A stretch of 64,000 nt of DNA. Origin: Hyphobacterium sp. CCMP332. Lineage in GTDB: Bacteria > Bacteroidota > Bacteroidia > Cytophagales > CCMP332. Below the pieces are notes generated by a model. The model was not told the origin of the DNA. It did no database searches and saw only the letters and a program-made list of their open reading frames with translations. The stretch spans positions 1,900,001-1,964,000 of the forward strand of contig CP058647.1 in NCBI GenBank assembly GCA_014323545.1. Direction: 5' to 3'. The position numbers and the translations under genes were made by a program. Positions 27,029-35,251 of this stretch are shown here, piece after piece (position 1 is the stretch's first letter; the number at the start of each line of letters is the position of its first letter).

Positions 27029-28540
27029 TTGGAGCTTTTTAACACACTACTTTCCTGGTTTATGAAAAAGCGGATCTCCCAGATTGAGCTTTTTAAGGAG
27101 CATCCTATTGAGGTTCAGAATGAAGTACTTGCAAATCTTTTAGGAAAATCTCGAAATACAGAATGGGGAAGAAAATACAGTTTTGAAAACATCAAAAGCT
27201 ATCATGATTTTAAATCTGTGGTGCCAATTGTGCGCTACGAAGACATAGCCGATATAATTGAACAAGTCATGAAAGGGGAGGATAACATTCTTTGGCCTTC
27301 TGAAATAAAATGGTTTTCAAAATCATCAGGTACAACGAATGCCAAGAGTAAATTTATACCGGTCAGCAATGAAGCCCTTGAGGATTGTCATTTCAAAGCC
27401 GGAAAAGATTTACTTTCCATGTATTTAAATAATTATCCGGAATCAAAATTATTTACAGGGAAAGGCTTAGTAATAGGAGGCAGCAGCCAGGTTAACCATT
27501 TAAATTCCAAATCTTCCTATGGTGATATTTCAGCGGTAATTATGAAAAATCTTCCGCTATGGGCGCAGTACGTAAGGGTACCGAGCCTGGATATTGCACT
27601 GATGGAAAACTGGGAGGAAAAGATTGAGAAAATGGCTCATGCGGTTAAAGACGAAAATATTACCAGCATTACCGGCGTACCCACCTGGACTATTGTTTTA
27701 CTTCAAAGAATTCTAGAATTAACCGGAAAAAAGAAAATTATTGAAGTTTGGCCTAATCTCGAATTGTTTGCGCATGGTGCTGTTGCATTTGGCCCTTATA
27801 GACATTTGTTTGATGAATTGATCGGTGCAAAAATAAATTACATCGATTCTTATAATGCATCTGAAGGATTTTTTGCAATACAGGACCGAAGTGATCATGA
27901 GGACATGTTGTTAATGCTGGATTATGGAATTTTTTATGAATTTCTGCCGACAGAGTATTTAGATAAGGATCACTCCAAAGTAGTCACCCTGGAAGAGGTG
28001 GAGCTCGATAAAAATTATGCAATGATAATCACGACAAATGCTGGTTTGTGGAGGTATATGATTGGTGATACAATAAAATTTACAACCAAATCACCTTATA
28101 GAATAAAAATCACCGGCAGAACTAAGCATTTTATAAATGCATTTGGTGAAGAGATGGTTATCGAAAACGCAGAAACTGCTATTGCAGAGGCCTGTAAACA
28201 AAGCGGGGCAAGTATCGAGAATTTTACGGCGGCACCAATTTATCTGGAGGTAGGTAAACGAGGAGGTCATGAATGGGTCATTGAGTTTATAACCAAACCG
28301 GACTCAATTGAAACCTTTACAGAAATACTGGATAACAAATTAAAAGCGATCAATTCTGACTATGAAGCTAAAAGACAAAAAGATATAGCTTTGATTAAAC
28401 CAAGAGTACATATTGCACCGGAAAAGACCTTTTATAATTGGATGAAAAAACGAGGCAAACTCGGTGGTCAACACAAAGTGCCTCGCTTAAGTAACAGCCG
28501 CGAATTTATAGACGAAATACTGAAAATTATTTCCACTTAA
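27029..28540 (+). CDS. GH3-family acyl-adenylate (auxin-responsive GH3-like) protein
   Basis: 503 aa. Homologous to plant GH3 acyl-acid amido synthetases, which adenylate a carboxylic acid and couple it to an amino acid. The ATP motif I SSGTT is at 99-103 (SKSSGTTNAKSKFIPVS). The motif II/III region reads YNASEGFFAIQD near 280 and MIITTNAGLWRYMIGDTIKF near 332-351. The start is TTG just after the lptB stop; this start gives the MELFNTLLSWFMKKR opening common in bacterial members. Substrate in bacteria is unknown. The C-terminus overlaps the convergent thioredoxin-fold gene by 14 bases. Confidence 0.8.
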   Translation: MELFNTLLSWFMKKRISQIELFKEHPIEVQNEVLANLLGKSRNTEWGRKYSFENIKSYHDFKSVVPIVRYEDIADIIEQVMKGEDNILWPSEIKWFSKSSGTTNAKSKFIPVSNEALEDCHFKAGKDLLSMYLNNYPESKLFTGKGLVIGGSSQVNHLNSKSSYGDISAVIMKNLPLWAQYVRVPSLDIALMENWEEKIEKMAHAVKDENITSITGVPTWTIVLLQRILELTGKKKIIEVWPNLELFAHGAVAFGPYRHLFDELIGAKINYIDSYNASEGFFAIQDRSDHEDMLLMLDYGIFYEFLPTEYLDKDHSKVVTLEEVELDKNYAMIITTNAGLWRYMIGDTIKFTTKSPYRIKITGRTKHFINAFGEEMVIENAETAIAEACKQSGASIENFTAAPIYLEVGKRGGHEWVIEFITKPDSIETFTEILDNKLKAINSDYEAKRQKDIALIKPRVHIAPEKTFYNWMKKRGKLGGQHKVPRLSNSREFIDEILKIIST

Positions 28541-29138
28541 TAGTACAGCCTATTGCTTTTGTACTGGAAATAGCAACCTTTTTTCCTTTTTTTAAAGCTG
28601 CAATGGCATTTTCAACGTATTTATTTTCAACATCTTCTGCGCTTTGGGGATTATCATCAATTGCACCTATATAGGCCACCTGATATTTATCCTGCACTTT
28701 ATTCAATAGATAAACATGTGGGGTTCTGGTCGCTCCATAAGATTTTGCTGTATTTTGTGTTTCATCAAATAAATACACAAATGGATATGCCTTTTGCTTT
28801 GATCTCTTGATCATATTTTCAAACGAATCATCCGGTTGTTTGACCGGGTCATTTGGATTAATAGCAATAACCGGGTAGCCGTCCACAGCGTATTTCTTGT
28901 GCAGGTCAATAATCCTTTGTTCGTAGAGTTTGGCATAAGGGCAATGGTTGCATGTAAAAACAACGATAAACCCTTTTGCTTCTTTATAGTCACCAAGGGA
29001 CACCATATTTCCGTCGACGTTTTTGAGAGTAAAGCTCTTGGCCATGTCGCCCACATTATAACCTCCGGCAAAGACCGTGGAAAGTGTCATTAGGCCAATA
29101 AATACTGATAAAATTATATTTGGTACTAAATTTTTCAT
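28527..29138 (-). CDS. Exported thioredoxin-fold (peroxiredoxin-like) protein
   Basis: 203 aa with a signal peptide (about 1-24, ending VFAG-G). The mature part is an AhpC/TSA-like thioredoxin fold of the subgroup with FTCNHCPYAK (CNHC at 63-66) in place of the WCxxC active site, followed by AINPNDPVKQPDDSFENM near 95 and a cis-Pro region GATRTPHVYLL near 152. This subgroup is common in Bacteroidota and probably acts as a periplasmic peroxiredoxin or thiol oxidoreductase. It overlaps the upstream TlpA-like gene by 4 bases (ATGA), so the two form a redox operon. Confidence 0.8.
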   Translation of the reverse strand: MKNLVPNIILSVFIGLMTLSTVFAGGYNVGDMAKSFTLKNVDGNMVSLGDYKEAKGFIVVFTCNHCPYAKLYEQRIIDLHKKYAVDGYPVIAINPNDPVKQPDDSFENMIKRSKQKAYPFVYLFDETQNTAKSYGATRTPHVYLLNKVQDKYQVAYIGAIDDNPQSAEDVENKYVENAIAALKKGKKVAISSTKAIGCTIKWK

Positions 29139-29623
29139 AAGAGATTGTTTATTGTGCTTTCAAGTTCTTCAAGTTCTAATTCTTTTTCCATGAATTTAAG
29201 AACTTTTGAATTTTTAACGAAAACCGTTGCCGGTATTGCTCCAGACCATTGAGGGCTAACCTGATCTATCCATTCGTTATATTTTGTGTCGTTCAGCCAT
29301 ATTATTTCACTTTTCAAATTATTTTCTTTGATAAATGGTATTAGTTTGGAGCTGTATTGTTTTTCAAAATCAAGACTGACAAGGATCACCCTTACATTCT
29401 TGTTTGCATATTTTTTATTGACTTCCTCAAAATAAGGCAATTCTTTTATGCAGGGCCCACACCATGTAGCCCAGAAGTTTATAACCATTAAAGTATTGCT
29501 TTCTTTTTTATCAAGTATCTCTGATTTAAACTCTTTAAAATTATAGACTTTTAGGTCGTTCTCAGGATAAGAACCGGATAAAATTATAATAGCAAATACT
29601 AATATGAATGAAGTCTTGAACAT
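29135..29623 (-). CDS. TlpA/ResA-type periplasmic thioredoxin
   Basis: 162 aa from the ATG that gives MFKTSFILVF; an upstream in-frame start would add 11 residues before the signal sequence. N-terminal signal or anchor about residues 1-18. Active site WCGPC at 54-58 in FWATWCGPCIKELPYF, and cis-Pro near 129 in GAIPATVFV. Such proteins reduce or isomerise disulfides outside the cytosol, for example in cytochrome c maturation. It heads the two-gene minus-strand operon and is bordered upstream by the long gene-free AT-rich stretch. Confidence 0.85.
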   Translation of the reverse strand: MFKTSFILVFAIIILSGSYPENDLKVYNFKEFKSEILDKKESNTLMVINFWATWCGPCIKELPYFEEVNKKYANKNVRVILVSLDFEKQYSSKLIPFIKENNLKSEIIWLNDTKYNEWIDQVSPQWSGAIPATVFVKNSKVLKFMEKELELEELESTINNLL

Positions 29624-30002
29624 GTAATGGATTAGCTTATCAATAGTATATAACAAACTTAATTAAAATTAATTTCAAGTTTTAAAATTCAAGTATTAAT
29701 CAAAGCCCGTGAACGCAACTATCTGTAAATGAATTGATATTTCTAGATGTATGATATTATCAGATTAAAATAACCTAAAACTTTTCCACAATTTGAAAAA
29801 TTTATCCACAGCAATTTTTTGATTTATGTTAATTACTTGTAAATCAGCTACTTAATAAAAAATTATTTGATTTGATTTTTGTGGATAAGTCAGCATATTT
29901 TTTTCATAACACAGGCATAATATTGTTTTAATACCTCTGACGTGTAATAATTATAGTAAAAAGGAAATAAAAATCGCTCAATAATTTTACTTAAAAAATT
30001 AA
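29624..30002. other. Gene-free AT-rich stretch with three DnaA-box sequences
   Basis: About 380 bases without a gene, the longest such gap in the window. It contains two exact R1-type DnaA boxes, TTATCCACA (29802-29810) and its reverse complement (29880-29888), and a near match TTTTCCACA (29782-29790). The two exact boxes face each other across about 70 bases that are almost all A or T. This is the architecture of a small origin or a DnaA-binding control site. Against chromosomal oriC, the flanking genes mostly point toward this site rather than away. No tRNA, terminator or other RNA structure is evident here. Confidence 0.45.
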
Positions 30003-31772
30003 TCAGGTTTCCTGGGTTTGTCTGATCTTATTTCTGTAAGTATTGAATATTCTGGACTTGGACAAAAAGCCTTTGTATTTGCCTTTTTCTATAACAGGCA
30101 AATTCCAGGCGCCGGTAATTTCAAATTTCCTCATGACTTTATCCATGCTCTCATTGGGGTACACTTCTCCTGGTGGACTGTGCATTAAATCTTCAACGAA
30201 AGTGTTTTCCTGGGAATCAGTGTCAAACATGATTTGTCTGATATCATCAAGGGTTACAATGCCTCTTAAAACCTCGTCTTCATCAACCACAGGGAAAATA
30301 TTTCTTTTAGAATTACTTACCAGCTTGACCAAATCTTTTAATGTGGAATTGGGTGAAATTGTGAGGAGATCCCTTTCAATTAATTTATCCATTTCGATAA
30401 GGCTGAGAACCTGTCGATCTTTGTTATTTCGGATCAATTCGCCCCTTTGAATTAATCGCTTGGTATAAATTGAATAAGGTTCAAAATAAGAAGCAGTAGA
30501 ATAGGCCATTGCCGATACGATCATTAGCGGTATAAATAACGTATAACCATTGGTTATTTCAGCAATAAGGAATATGGCAGTTAATGGGGCGTATTGTACC
30601 CCGCTCATGATTCCACACATTCCGACCAGAATAAAGTTGTTGACCGATAAAATTTTGTCTGCACCAACCTGATTGACAAATGAAGAATAGGTAAATCCGA
30701 GATAACCTCCGACTACCAAACTTGGGGCAAAGATTCCACCACTACCACCTGCTCCCAGGGTAATGGCAGAGGCAATGGGTTTTAACAATACCAATAAAAG
30801 CGTAAAAATCAATATGAATCCTTCATTTGAAATCTCCGAAAAGAAAAGACTGTCATTTAAAATATTACTCTCAGATTTTGTGAGTGTGATAATACTGTCA
30901 TAACCTTCACCGTACAATGGCGGAAACACAAATATTATGGCGCCGAGCAAAATTCCACCAATCCAGGGCCTCAGGCGATAATTCAACCTTGAAATTTTAT
31001 TCTCAACTATGGGTACGACTCTTGAAAAATACACTGAAAAAAGCCCACATAAAATTCCAAGAATTATATAATAAGGAATTTCTACCGCCTGAATTTCCTC
31101 CACCAATCGAAATGAGAATATTATATCATCGCCGGTCGTGAATTTTGAAACCAGCGAAGCAGTTACAGAGGATATCAATAAGGGAATGAAATTTTGAATT
31201 GTGGCTTGAGCAAGAATGATTTCTATTGCGAATATTACTCCACCAACCGGAGCATCAAAAATCGCTGCAACACCTCCTGCAGCACCACAGCCAATCATCA
31301 GAGTTCTTTTGTTATGATTAAGATGCATTATGCGGCTGATATTTGATCCTATAGCAGAACCGGTAATGGCAATTGGGGCTTCCAATCCGAGCGATCCACC
31401 AAAGCCTACGGTAAAAGTACTTGTGACCATTCTTGAGTACATTTTTATGCGCCCTATTATGCTGGATTTTTTTGATATGCTATAAATAATATCTGTTACA
31501 CCATGTCCGAGGTAGTCTTTAAAAATTAAACGCCCAAAAAATACAGTAATAAGAATTCCTATCAGCGGGTAGAATACATATGAAACGTTGGCATTGGCTA
31601 TTTCAAAACCCGAAGTGAGAAAATTTTGAATATAATGAACGGCTGTTTTTAAGGTTACTGCCGCCAGACCGGATACCAAACCGATCACGCCGGAAAGAAT
31701 AAAAATAAAATTCCTGATAGGAATATGCTTGAGTCTCCAAATAAGAAACTTCGTTAGCAGTTCTTTGAACAT
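30003..31772 (-). CDS. ClC-family chloride channel/antiporter with C-terminal CBS pair
   Basis: 589 aa. About ten to twelve membrane helices in residues 20-430 with ClC signature loops: GSLGLEAPIA (126-135, gating glutamate E131), GAAGGVAAIFDAPVGGVIFAIE near 163-184 (split across two motifs) and GAGGSGGIFAPSLVVGG near 341-357. The end holds two CBS domains (about 455-520 and 525-580), which usually bind adenine nucleotides. Chloride versus proton-coupled transport cannot be settled by eye. It is monocistronic, facing away from the nitronate-monooxygenase-like gene, with only 51 bases between starts. Confidence 0.9.
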   Translation of the reverse strand: MFKELLTKFLIWRLKHIPIRNFIFILSGVIGLVSGLAAVTLKTAVHYIQNFLTSGFEIANANVSYVFYPLIGILITVFFGRLIFKDYLGHGVTDIIYSISKKSSIIGRIKMYSRMVTSTFTVGFGGSLGLEAPIAITGSAIGSNISRIMHLNHNKRTLMIGCGAAGGVAAIFDAPVGGVIFAIEIILAQATIQNFIPLLISSVTASLVSKFTTGDDIIFSFRLVEEIQAVEIPYYIILGILCGLFSVYFSRVVPIVENKISRLNYRLRPWIGGILLGAIIFVFPPLYGEGYDSIITLTKSESNILNDSLFFSEISNEGFILIFTLLLVLLKPIASAITLGAGGSGGIFAPSLVVGGYLGFTYSSFVNQVGADKILSVNNFILVGMCGIMSGVQYAPLTAIFLIAEITNGYTLFIPLMIVSAMAYSTASYFEPYSIYTKRLIQRGELIRNNKDRQVLSLIEMDKLIERDLLTISPNSTLKDLVKLVSNSKRNIFPVVDEDEVLRGIVTLDDIRQIMFDTDSQENTFVEDLMHSPPGEVYPNESMDKVMRKFEITGAWNLPVIEKGKYKGFLSKSRIFNTYRNKIRQTQET

Positions 31773-31823
31773 CAGGCAAAATTATAAATTACAAGCTGAT
31801 TACAGCAGATAAATTAATTGTAG

Positions 31824-32771
31824 ATGAAAAACAGAATAAACGAGCTCTTAAATATTAAATATCCGATCATTCAGGCAGGTATGGTATGGTGCAGTGGCTG
31901 GAAGCTGGCAAGCGCTGTGTCAAATGCCGGTGGACTTGGTTTGATTGGAGCCGGTTCCATGTATCCGGACGTTCTTGAAGAACATTTAATTAAATGCAAA
32001 TCCGCCACAGATAAAAGCTTTGGTGTCAATGTCCCTCTGCTATACCCGGACATTGAAAAATTAATGGAAATAATTGTGGAGCATAAAGTACCAATCGTTT
32101 TTACATCTGCAGGTAACCCTAAAATTTGGACTGAGCATTTAAAATCAAGAGGAATTAGAGTAGTGCATGTAGTTAGCAGTTTAAAATTTGCTCTAAAAAG
32201 TCAGGATGCCGGAGTGGATGCAGTGGTAGGTGAAGGATTCGAAGCCGGTGGCCACAATGGAAAAGATGAAACAACAACAATGTGTTTGATTCCTGAAATG
32301 GCTATGAATTTAAGCATTCCGGTTATTGCGGCCGGAGGTATCGCAAGCGGCAAAGCAATGCTTGCAGCAATGGCATTAGGAGCTGAAGCCGTGCAGGTAG
32401 GAACGCGATTTGCAGTTTCGAAAGAATCGTCGGCACATGAAAATTTTAAAAACAGAATAATTGAAGCCAAAGAAGGAGATACGATCCTAACCCTTAAAGA
32501 AATAACACCAGTCCGATTGATCAAGAACAATTTTTATGAACAAATTCTGAATTACAAAAAAAGGAATGCTTCAATTGAAGAATTGAAAAATCTATTGGGA
32601 AGAGCAAGGGCGAAAAAAGGGATTTTTGAAGGTGACCTCGATGAAGGTGAACTGGAAATTGGCCAGATTTCCTCAAGCATTCAAAAAATAGAGCCCGCCG
32701 CAACTATTTTGAAAAGTATTTGGGAGGAGTTTCTAAAGGAAAAGCAAAGAATTATTGATTTGAAGATATAA
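31824..32771 (+). CDS. Nitronate monooxygenase / FabK-like FMN oxidoreductase
   Basis: 315 aa TIM-barrel FMN enzyme. Family features: YPIIQAGMVWCSGWKLASAVSNAGGLGLIGAG (spread over residues 13-44), the catalytic-region GFEAGGHNG with His near 146-154, and the phosphate-binding VIAAGGIASGKAMLAAMALGAEAVQVGTRF near 169-198. It could be a nitronate monooxygenase or an enoyl-ACP reductase of the FabK type; Bacteroidota have both, and no diagnostic residue is clear to me. The C-terminal 60 residues are an added helical segment. It ends at a strong terminator. Confidence 0.8.
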   Translation: MKNRINELLNIKYPIIQAGMVWCSGWKLASAVSNAGGLGLIGAGSMYPDVLEEHLIKCKSATDKSFGVNVPLLYPDIEKLMEIIVEHKVPIVFTSAGNPKIWTEHLKSRGIRVVHVVSSLKFALKSQDAGVDAVVGEGFEAGGHNGKDETTTMCLIPEMAMNLSIPVIAAGGIASGKAMLAAMALGAEAVQVGTRFAVSKESSAHENFKNRIIEAKEGDTILTLKEITPVRLIKNNFYEQILNYKKRNASIEELKNLLGRARAKKGIFEGDLDEGELEIGQISSSIQKIEPAATILKSIWEEFLKEKQRIIDLKI

Positions 32772-32797
32772 AAAAAGCGGACCGGAGTCCGCTTTTG
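32772..32797 (+). terminator. Rho-independent terminator
   Basis: AGCGGAC (32776-32782), loop CGGA, GTCCGCT (32787-32793), then TTT, with an A-run before. It serves the oxidoreductase gene and can also act for the convergent hypothetical gene. Confidence 0.85.
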
Positions 32798-32816
32798 ATT
32801 TAATCTGTATTAGTAT

Positions 32817-33302
32817 TTATTCAGTTAAATTCTTCGTAAAATAAGTTTCAAAATGATCCTTTGAGATATCCTGAAAATCTTCCGCTTTTCTTTCAAGTGT
32901 CTGATGCTCTGCTTCAATTTCAAGATACTTTATTTTATGTGTTCTCAAATCTTCCATGCCCTCTGCGGGTATATTATAATACATTTCATAATCTGAGTGT
33001 TTTTTGTTGTCTGAAAGCTTACCGCAATATTTTTGTATTGGCTTGAGATCAACGTCCGATCCATTATCAAGGTATAAGATTATATACTCTGATGTATCGA
33101 TACAACCAATATTTAAATGAGTATTGATCCAAACTTTTAAAAACGTATCCCCTTCTTTCTCAAATAGTTGAAAATCAACTTTGGACTCTAAGTCATGAAT
33201 AGCAAATTTTTCTCCGGTGCTCTCGTAATCCATTTGTGCTAATCCCATCAGTGGCAAGAAAAATACCAATGCGCTTGCGTATAATAATTTCTTCATTTTC
33301 AT
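32817..33302 (-). CDS. Exported protein of unknown function
   Basis: 161 aa with a signal peptide (about 1-22, hydrophobic LLYASALVFFLPLMGLAQ). The mature protein is acidic and soluble, with two cysteines (near residues 68 and 94, in IGCID and KYCGK) that could form a disulfide. No family is recognised. A helical end with YLEIEAEHQTLERKAEDF and a terminal ETYFTKNL segment. It is alone, with 92 bases to purE downstream on the same chromosomal side and a terminator on its 3' side. Confidence 0.55.
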   Translation of the reverse strand: MKMKKLLYASALVFFLPLMGLAQMDYESTGEKFAIHDLESKVDFQLFEKEGDTFLKVWINTHLNIGCIDTSEYIILYLDNGSDVDLKPIQKYCGKLSDNKKHSDYEMYYNIPAEGMEDLRTHKIKYLEIEAEHQTLERKAEDFQDISKDHFETYFTKNLTE

Positions 33303-33394
33303 TTTTTTAATATCAGGCTAAATTAATAAATATTTCAGAGAGCAATGAGACAATTCCCGTGCCAGAAAAATTATTTTGCAGAAAATATTGTGGT

Positions 33395-33898
33395 TTAATC
33401 CGAAAATTTTTGCTGAGTTTCCTCCGATCCACGGATCACCTTTTCTTTGAGTCTTAATTTAAAATCATCCAGTTTTTTGGCAATGTTCTGATCAGAAGCG
33501 CCCAATATTTGTGCAGCGAGAATTCCGGCGTTTTTTGCCCCGTCCAAAGCAACTGTAGCCACGGGTACTCCCGAGGGCATCTGTAAAATAGAAAGTAAGG
33601 AATCCCATCCATCTATTGAATTTCTGGATTTTACAGGTACACCAATCACAGGTAAGGAGGTTAAGGATGCGACCATTCCGGGTAAGTGAGCTGCACCGCC
33701 GGCTCCGGCAATGATAACCTGAATACCCCTACTGCGTGCATTTTTGGCAAAATCAAACATTTTATCAGGAGTCCGGTGTGCTGAAACTATATCCACCTCA
33801 TTTTCTATTTTCATTTCATTGAGAAAATCAATTGCATCCTGCATTACATTTAGGTCAGAGGTGCTACCCATGATAATTGCCACTTTTGCCTTGTTCAT
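33395..33898 (-). CDS. purE: N5-carboxyaminoimidazole ribonucleotide mutase
   Basis: Class I PurE; converts N5-CAIR to CAIR in purine synthesis. 167 aa. Motifs: IMGSTSDLNVM (9-19), VSAHRTPDKM (38-47), IAGAGGAAHLPGMVASLT (61-78), and PVKSRNSIDGWDSLLSILQMPSGVPVAT spread over 87-115. The purK gene lies immediately upstream with a 4-base ATGA overlap, the normal pairing for the two-step carboxylation. Confidence 0.95.
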   Translation of the reverse strand: MNKAKVAIIMGSTSDLNVMQDAIDFLNEMKIENEVDIVSAHRTPDKMFDFAKNARSRGIQVIIAGAGGAAHLPGMVASLTSLPVIGVPVKSRNSIDGWDSLLSILQMPSGVPVATVALDGAKNAGILAAQILGASDQNIAKKLDDFKLRLKEKVIRGSEETQQKFSD

Positions 33899-35025
33899 GC
33901 TATTATTCTGAAATTTTCTTTAACAAATTTAATCTTTTCCTTCAATGATCCTGCATCTTCATCAGTGATGGTGATATGTCCCATTTTTCTGAATGGTTTT
34001 GTAATTTTTTTGCCATATAAATGAATGTGAACACCCGAAACCTGCAGAATTTTATCCATTCCTTCATATATGGCCTCTCCGGTATGTCCATCGGCCCCTA
34101 ATAAATTTACCATTGCGGATGGGACCCGAATATCTGTGGATCCCGGTGGCCAGTTTAAAATAGATCTTAGATGTTGTTCAAATTGAGAGCTCTCATTTGA
34201 TTCAATGCTTTGATGACCACTGTTATGGGTTCTTGGTGCCATTTCATTGACCAGGATGTCGCCGGTTTTTGTCAAAAACATTTCAACTGCCAGAATTCCG
34301 ACCATGTCAAGCTTTTCGATAATTTTAATTGCCAGTGATTCGGCTTTATTTTCTATCTCTTGACTCACATTAGCGGGCGACAATAAATAATCGACCAGAT
34401 TGGCTTCCGGATGAAATACCATTTCAACCAAAGGGAAAGATTTTATATCACCATTGGCATTTCTGCTGACTATGCAGGAAATTTCCTTTTCCAGGTCAAC
34501 GGCTTTTTCAATTAAACCCGGTTCGGAAAACGATTTGGAAATATCTCTTTTAGTCGTAATTTTTTGAACACCCCTACCATCATAACCATCTTTTGCCAGC
34601 TTGTGAAAACCGGGAATCATTTCGGGGTGTTTTTTAATTTCTTCATTGCTTTGGACAAGAGCATATTCTGACGTGGGAATTGAATTTTCGATATAAAATT
34701 TCTTTTGCGCTCTTTTATCCTGAATAAGTTGTATGACTCTGGCTTGTGGATACACTAATTTTCCCTGCTTTTCCAAAACGGCTAAAGCTTCTGCATTTAC
34801 TTTTTCTATTTCTATAGTGATTATGTCGAGATCTTTGCCAAAATCAATTACATCTTCAAACTTTTTTAGATCGCCGACCTTGAATCTAGCCGCAAGATTT
34901 TTACAGGGAGCGTTGGGATCGGGATCCATCACATCGAATTCAATATTATAATCAATGGCTTTCTGTATAAGCATTCTTCCGAGTTGGCCACCGCCAAGTA
35001 CACCGATTTTTTTACTAGAATTCAT
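33895..35025 (-). CDS. purK: N5-carboxyaminoimidazole ribonucleotide synthase
   Basis: ATP-dependent carboxylation of AIR. 376 aa from the ATG that gives MNSSKKIGVLGGGQLGRM; the frame continues upstream through the tRNA-His terminator and into the tRNA, which cannot be coding. ATP-grasp features: GVLGGGQLGRM (8-18), KLAKDGYDGRGVQKI near 145-159, EKEISCIVSRNANGDI near 185, and EMAPRTHNSGHQSIE near 265-279. It is transcribed with purE. Confidence 0.95.
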   Translation of the reverse strand: MNSSKKIGVLGGGQLGRMLIQKAIDYNIEFDVMDPDPNAPCKNLAARFKVGDLKKFEDVIDFGKDLDIITIEIEKVNAEALAVLEKQGKLVYPQARVIQLIQDKRAQKKFYIENSIPTSEYALVQSNEEIKKHPEMIPGFHKLAKDGYDGRGVQKITTKRDISKSFSEPGLIEKAVDLEKEISCIVSRNANGDIKSFPLVEMVFHPEANLVDYLLSPANVSQEIENKAESLAIKIIEKLDMVGILAVEMFLTKTGDILVNEMAPRTHNSGHQSIESNESSQFEQHLRSILNWPPGSTDIRVPSAMVNLLGADGHTGEAIYEGMDKILQVSGVHIHLYGKKITKPFRKMGHITITDEDAGSLKEKIKFVKENFRIIA

Positions 35026-35055
35026 CAGAATAGAAGTATTTAGATTTAAAAATAA

Positions 35056-35086
35056 AAAACCCATCGCGAATGAACGATGGGTTAAA
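35056..35086 (-). terminator. Terminator behind tRNA-His
   Basis: AACCCATCG (35058-35066) and CGATGGGTT (35075-35083) form a nine-base stem with an eight-base loop; on the minus strand it is followed by TTTTTTATTTTT. It sits between the tRNA and the purK start. Confidence 0.8.
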
Positions 35087-35093
35087 AACTTTG

Positions 35094-35168
35094 GGTGACT
35101 GATGGGTTTCGAACCCACGACCCTCGGATCCACAAACCGATACTCTAACCAGCTGAGCTACAGTCACC
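35094..35168 (-). tRNA. tRNA-His (anticodon GTG)
   Basis: Minus-strand cloverleaf beginning G(-1)GTGACTG, with D-arm GCTC...GAGT, anticodon loop TTGTGGA (GTG at positions 34-36) and T-arm CGTGGGTTCGAAACCCA. The acceptor stem GTGACTG pairs with CAGTCAC. The extra 5' G opposite C73 is the tRNA-His identity element. The last pair of the anticodon stem is a T-T mismatch (31-39). The CCA end is not encoded. Confidence 0.93.
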
Positions 35169-35251
35169 ATATTTTTTAGAGCTGCAAAGTTATACAAGAA
35201 TCAAAATTTAAAAAAGAGATGATTGTATTTGAAATTAAATACCCCCACAAA

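Noticed and set aside
29911-29935. dif-like sequence (ggcataatattgtttta)
   Set aside because: It has only partial likeness to XerC/XerD sites and no two clear 11-base half-sites; not enough to call.
30043-30450. Open frame of 135 codons on the plus strand
   Set aside because: It is antisense to the conserved CBS region of the ClC gene and shows no family pattern.
35026-35133. Open frame extending purK upstream by 36 codons
   Set aside because: It runs through the tRNA-His terminator and into the tRNA gene; the family start is the ATG giving MNSSKKIG.
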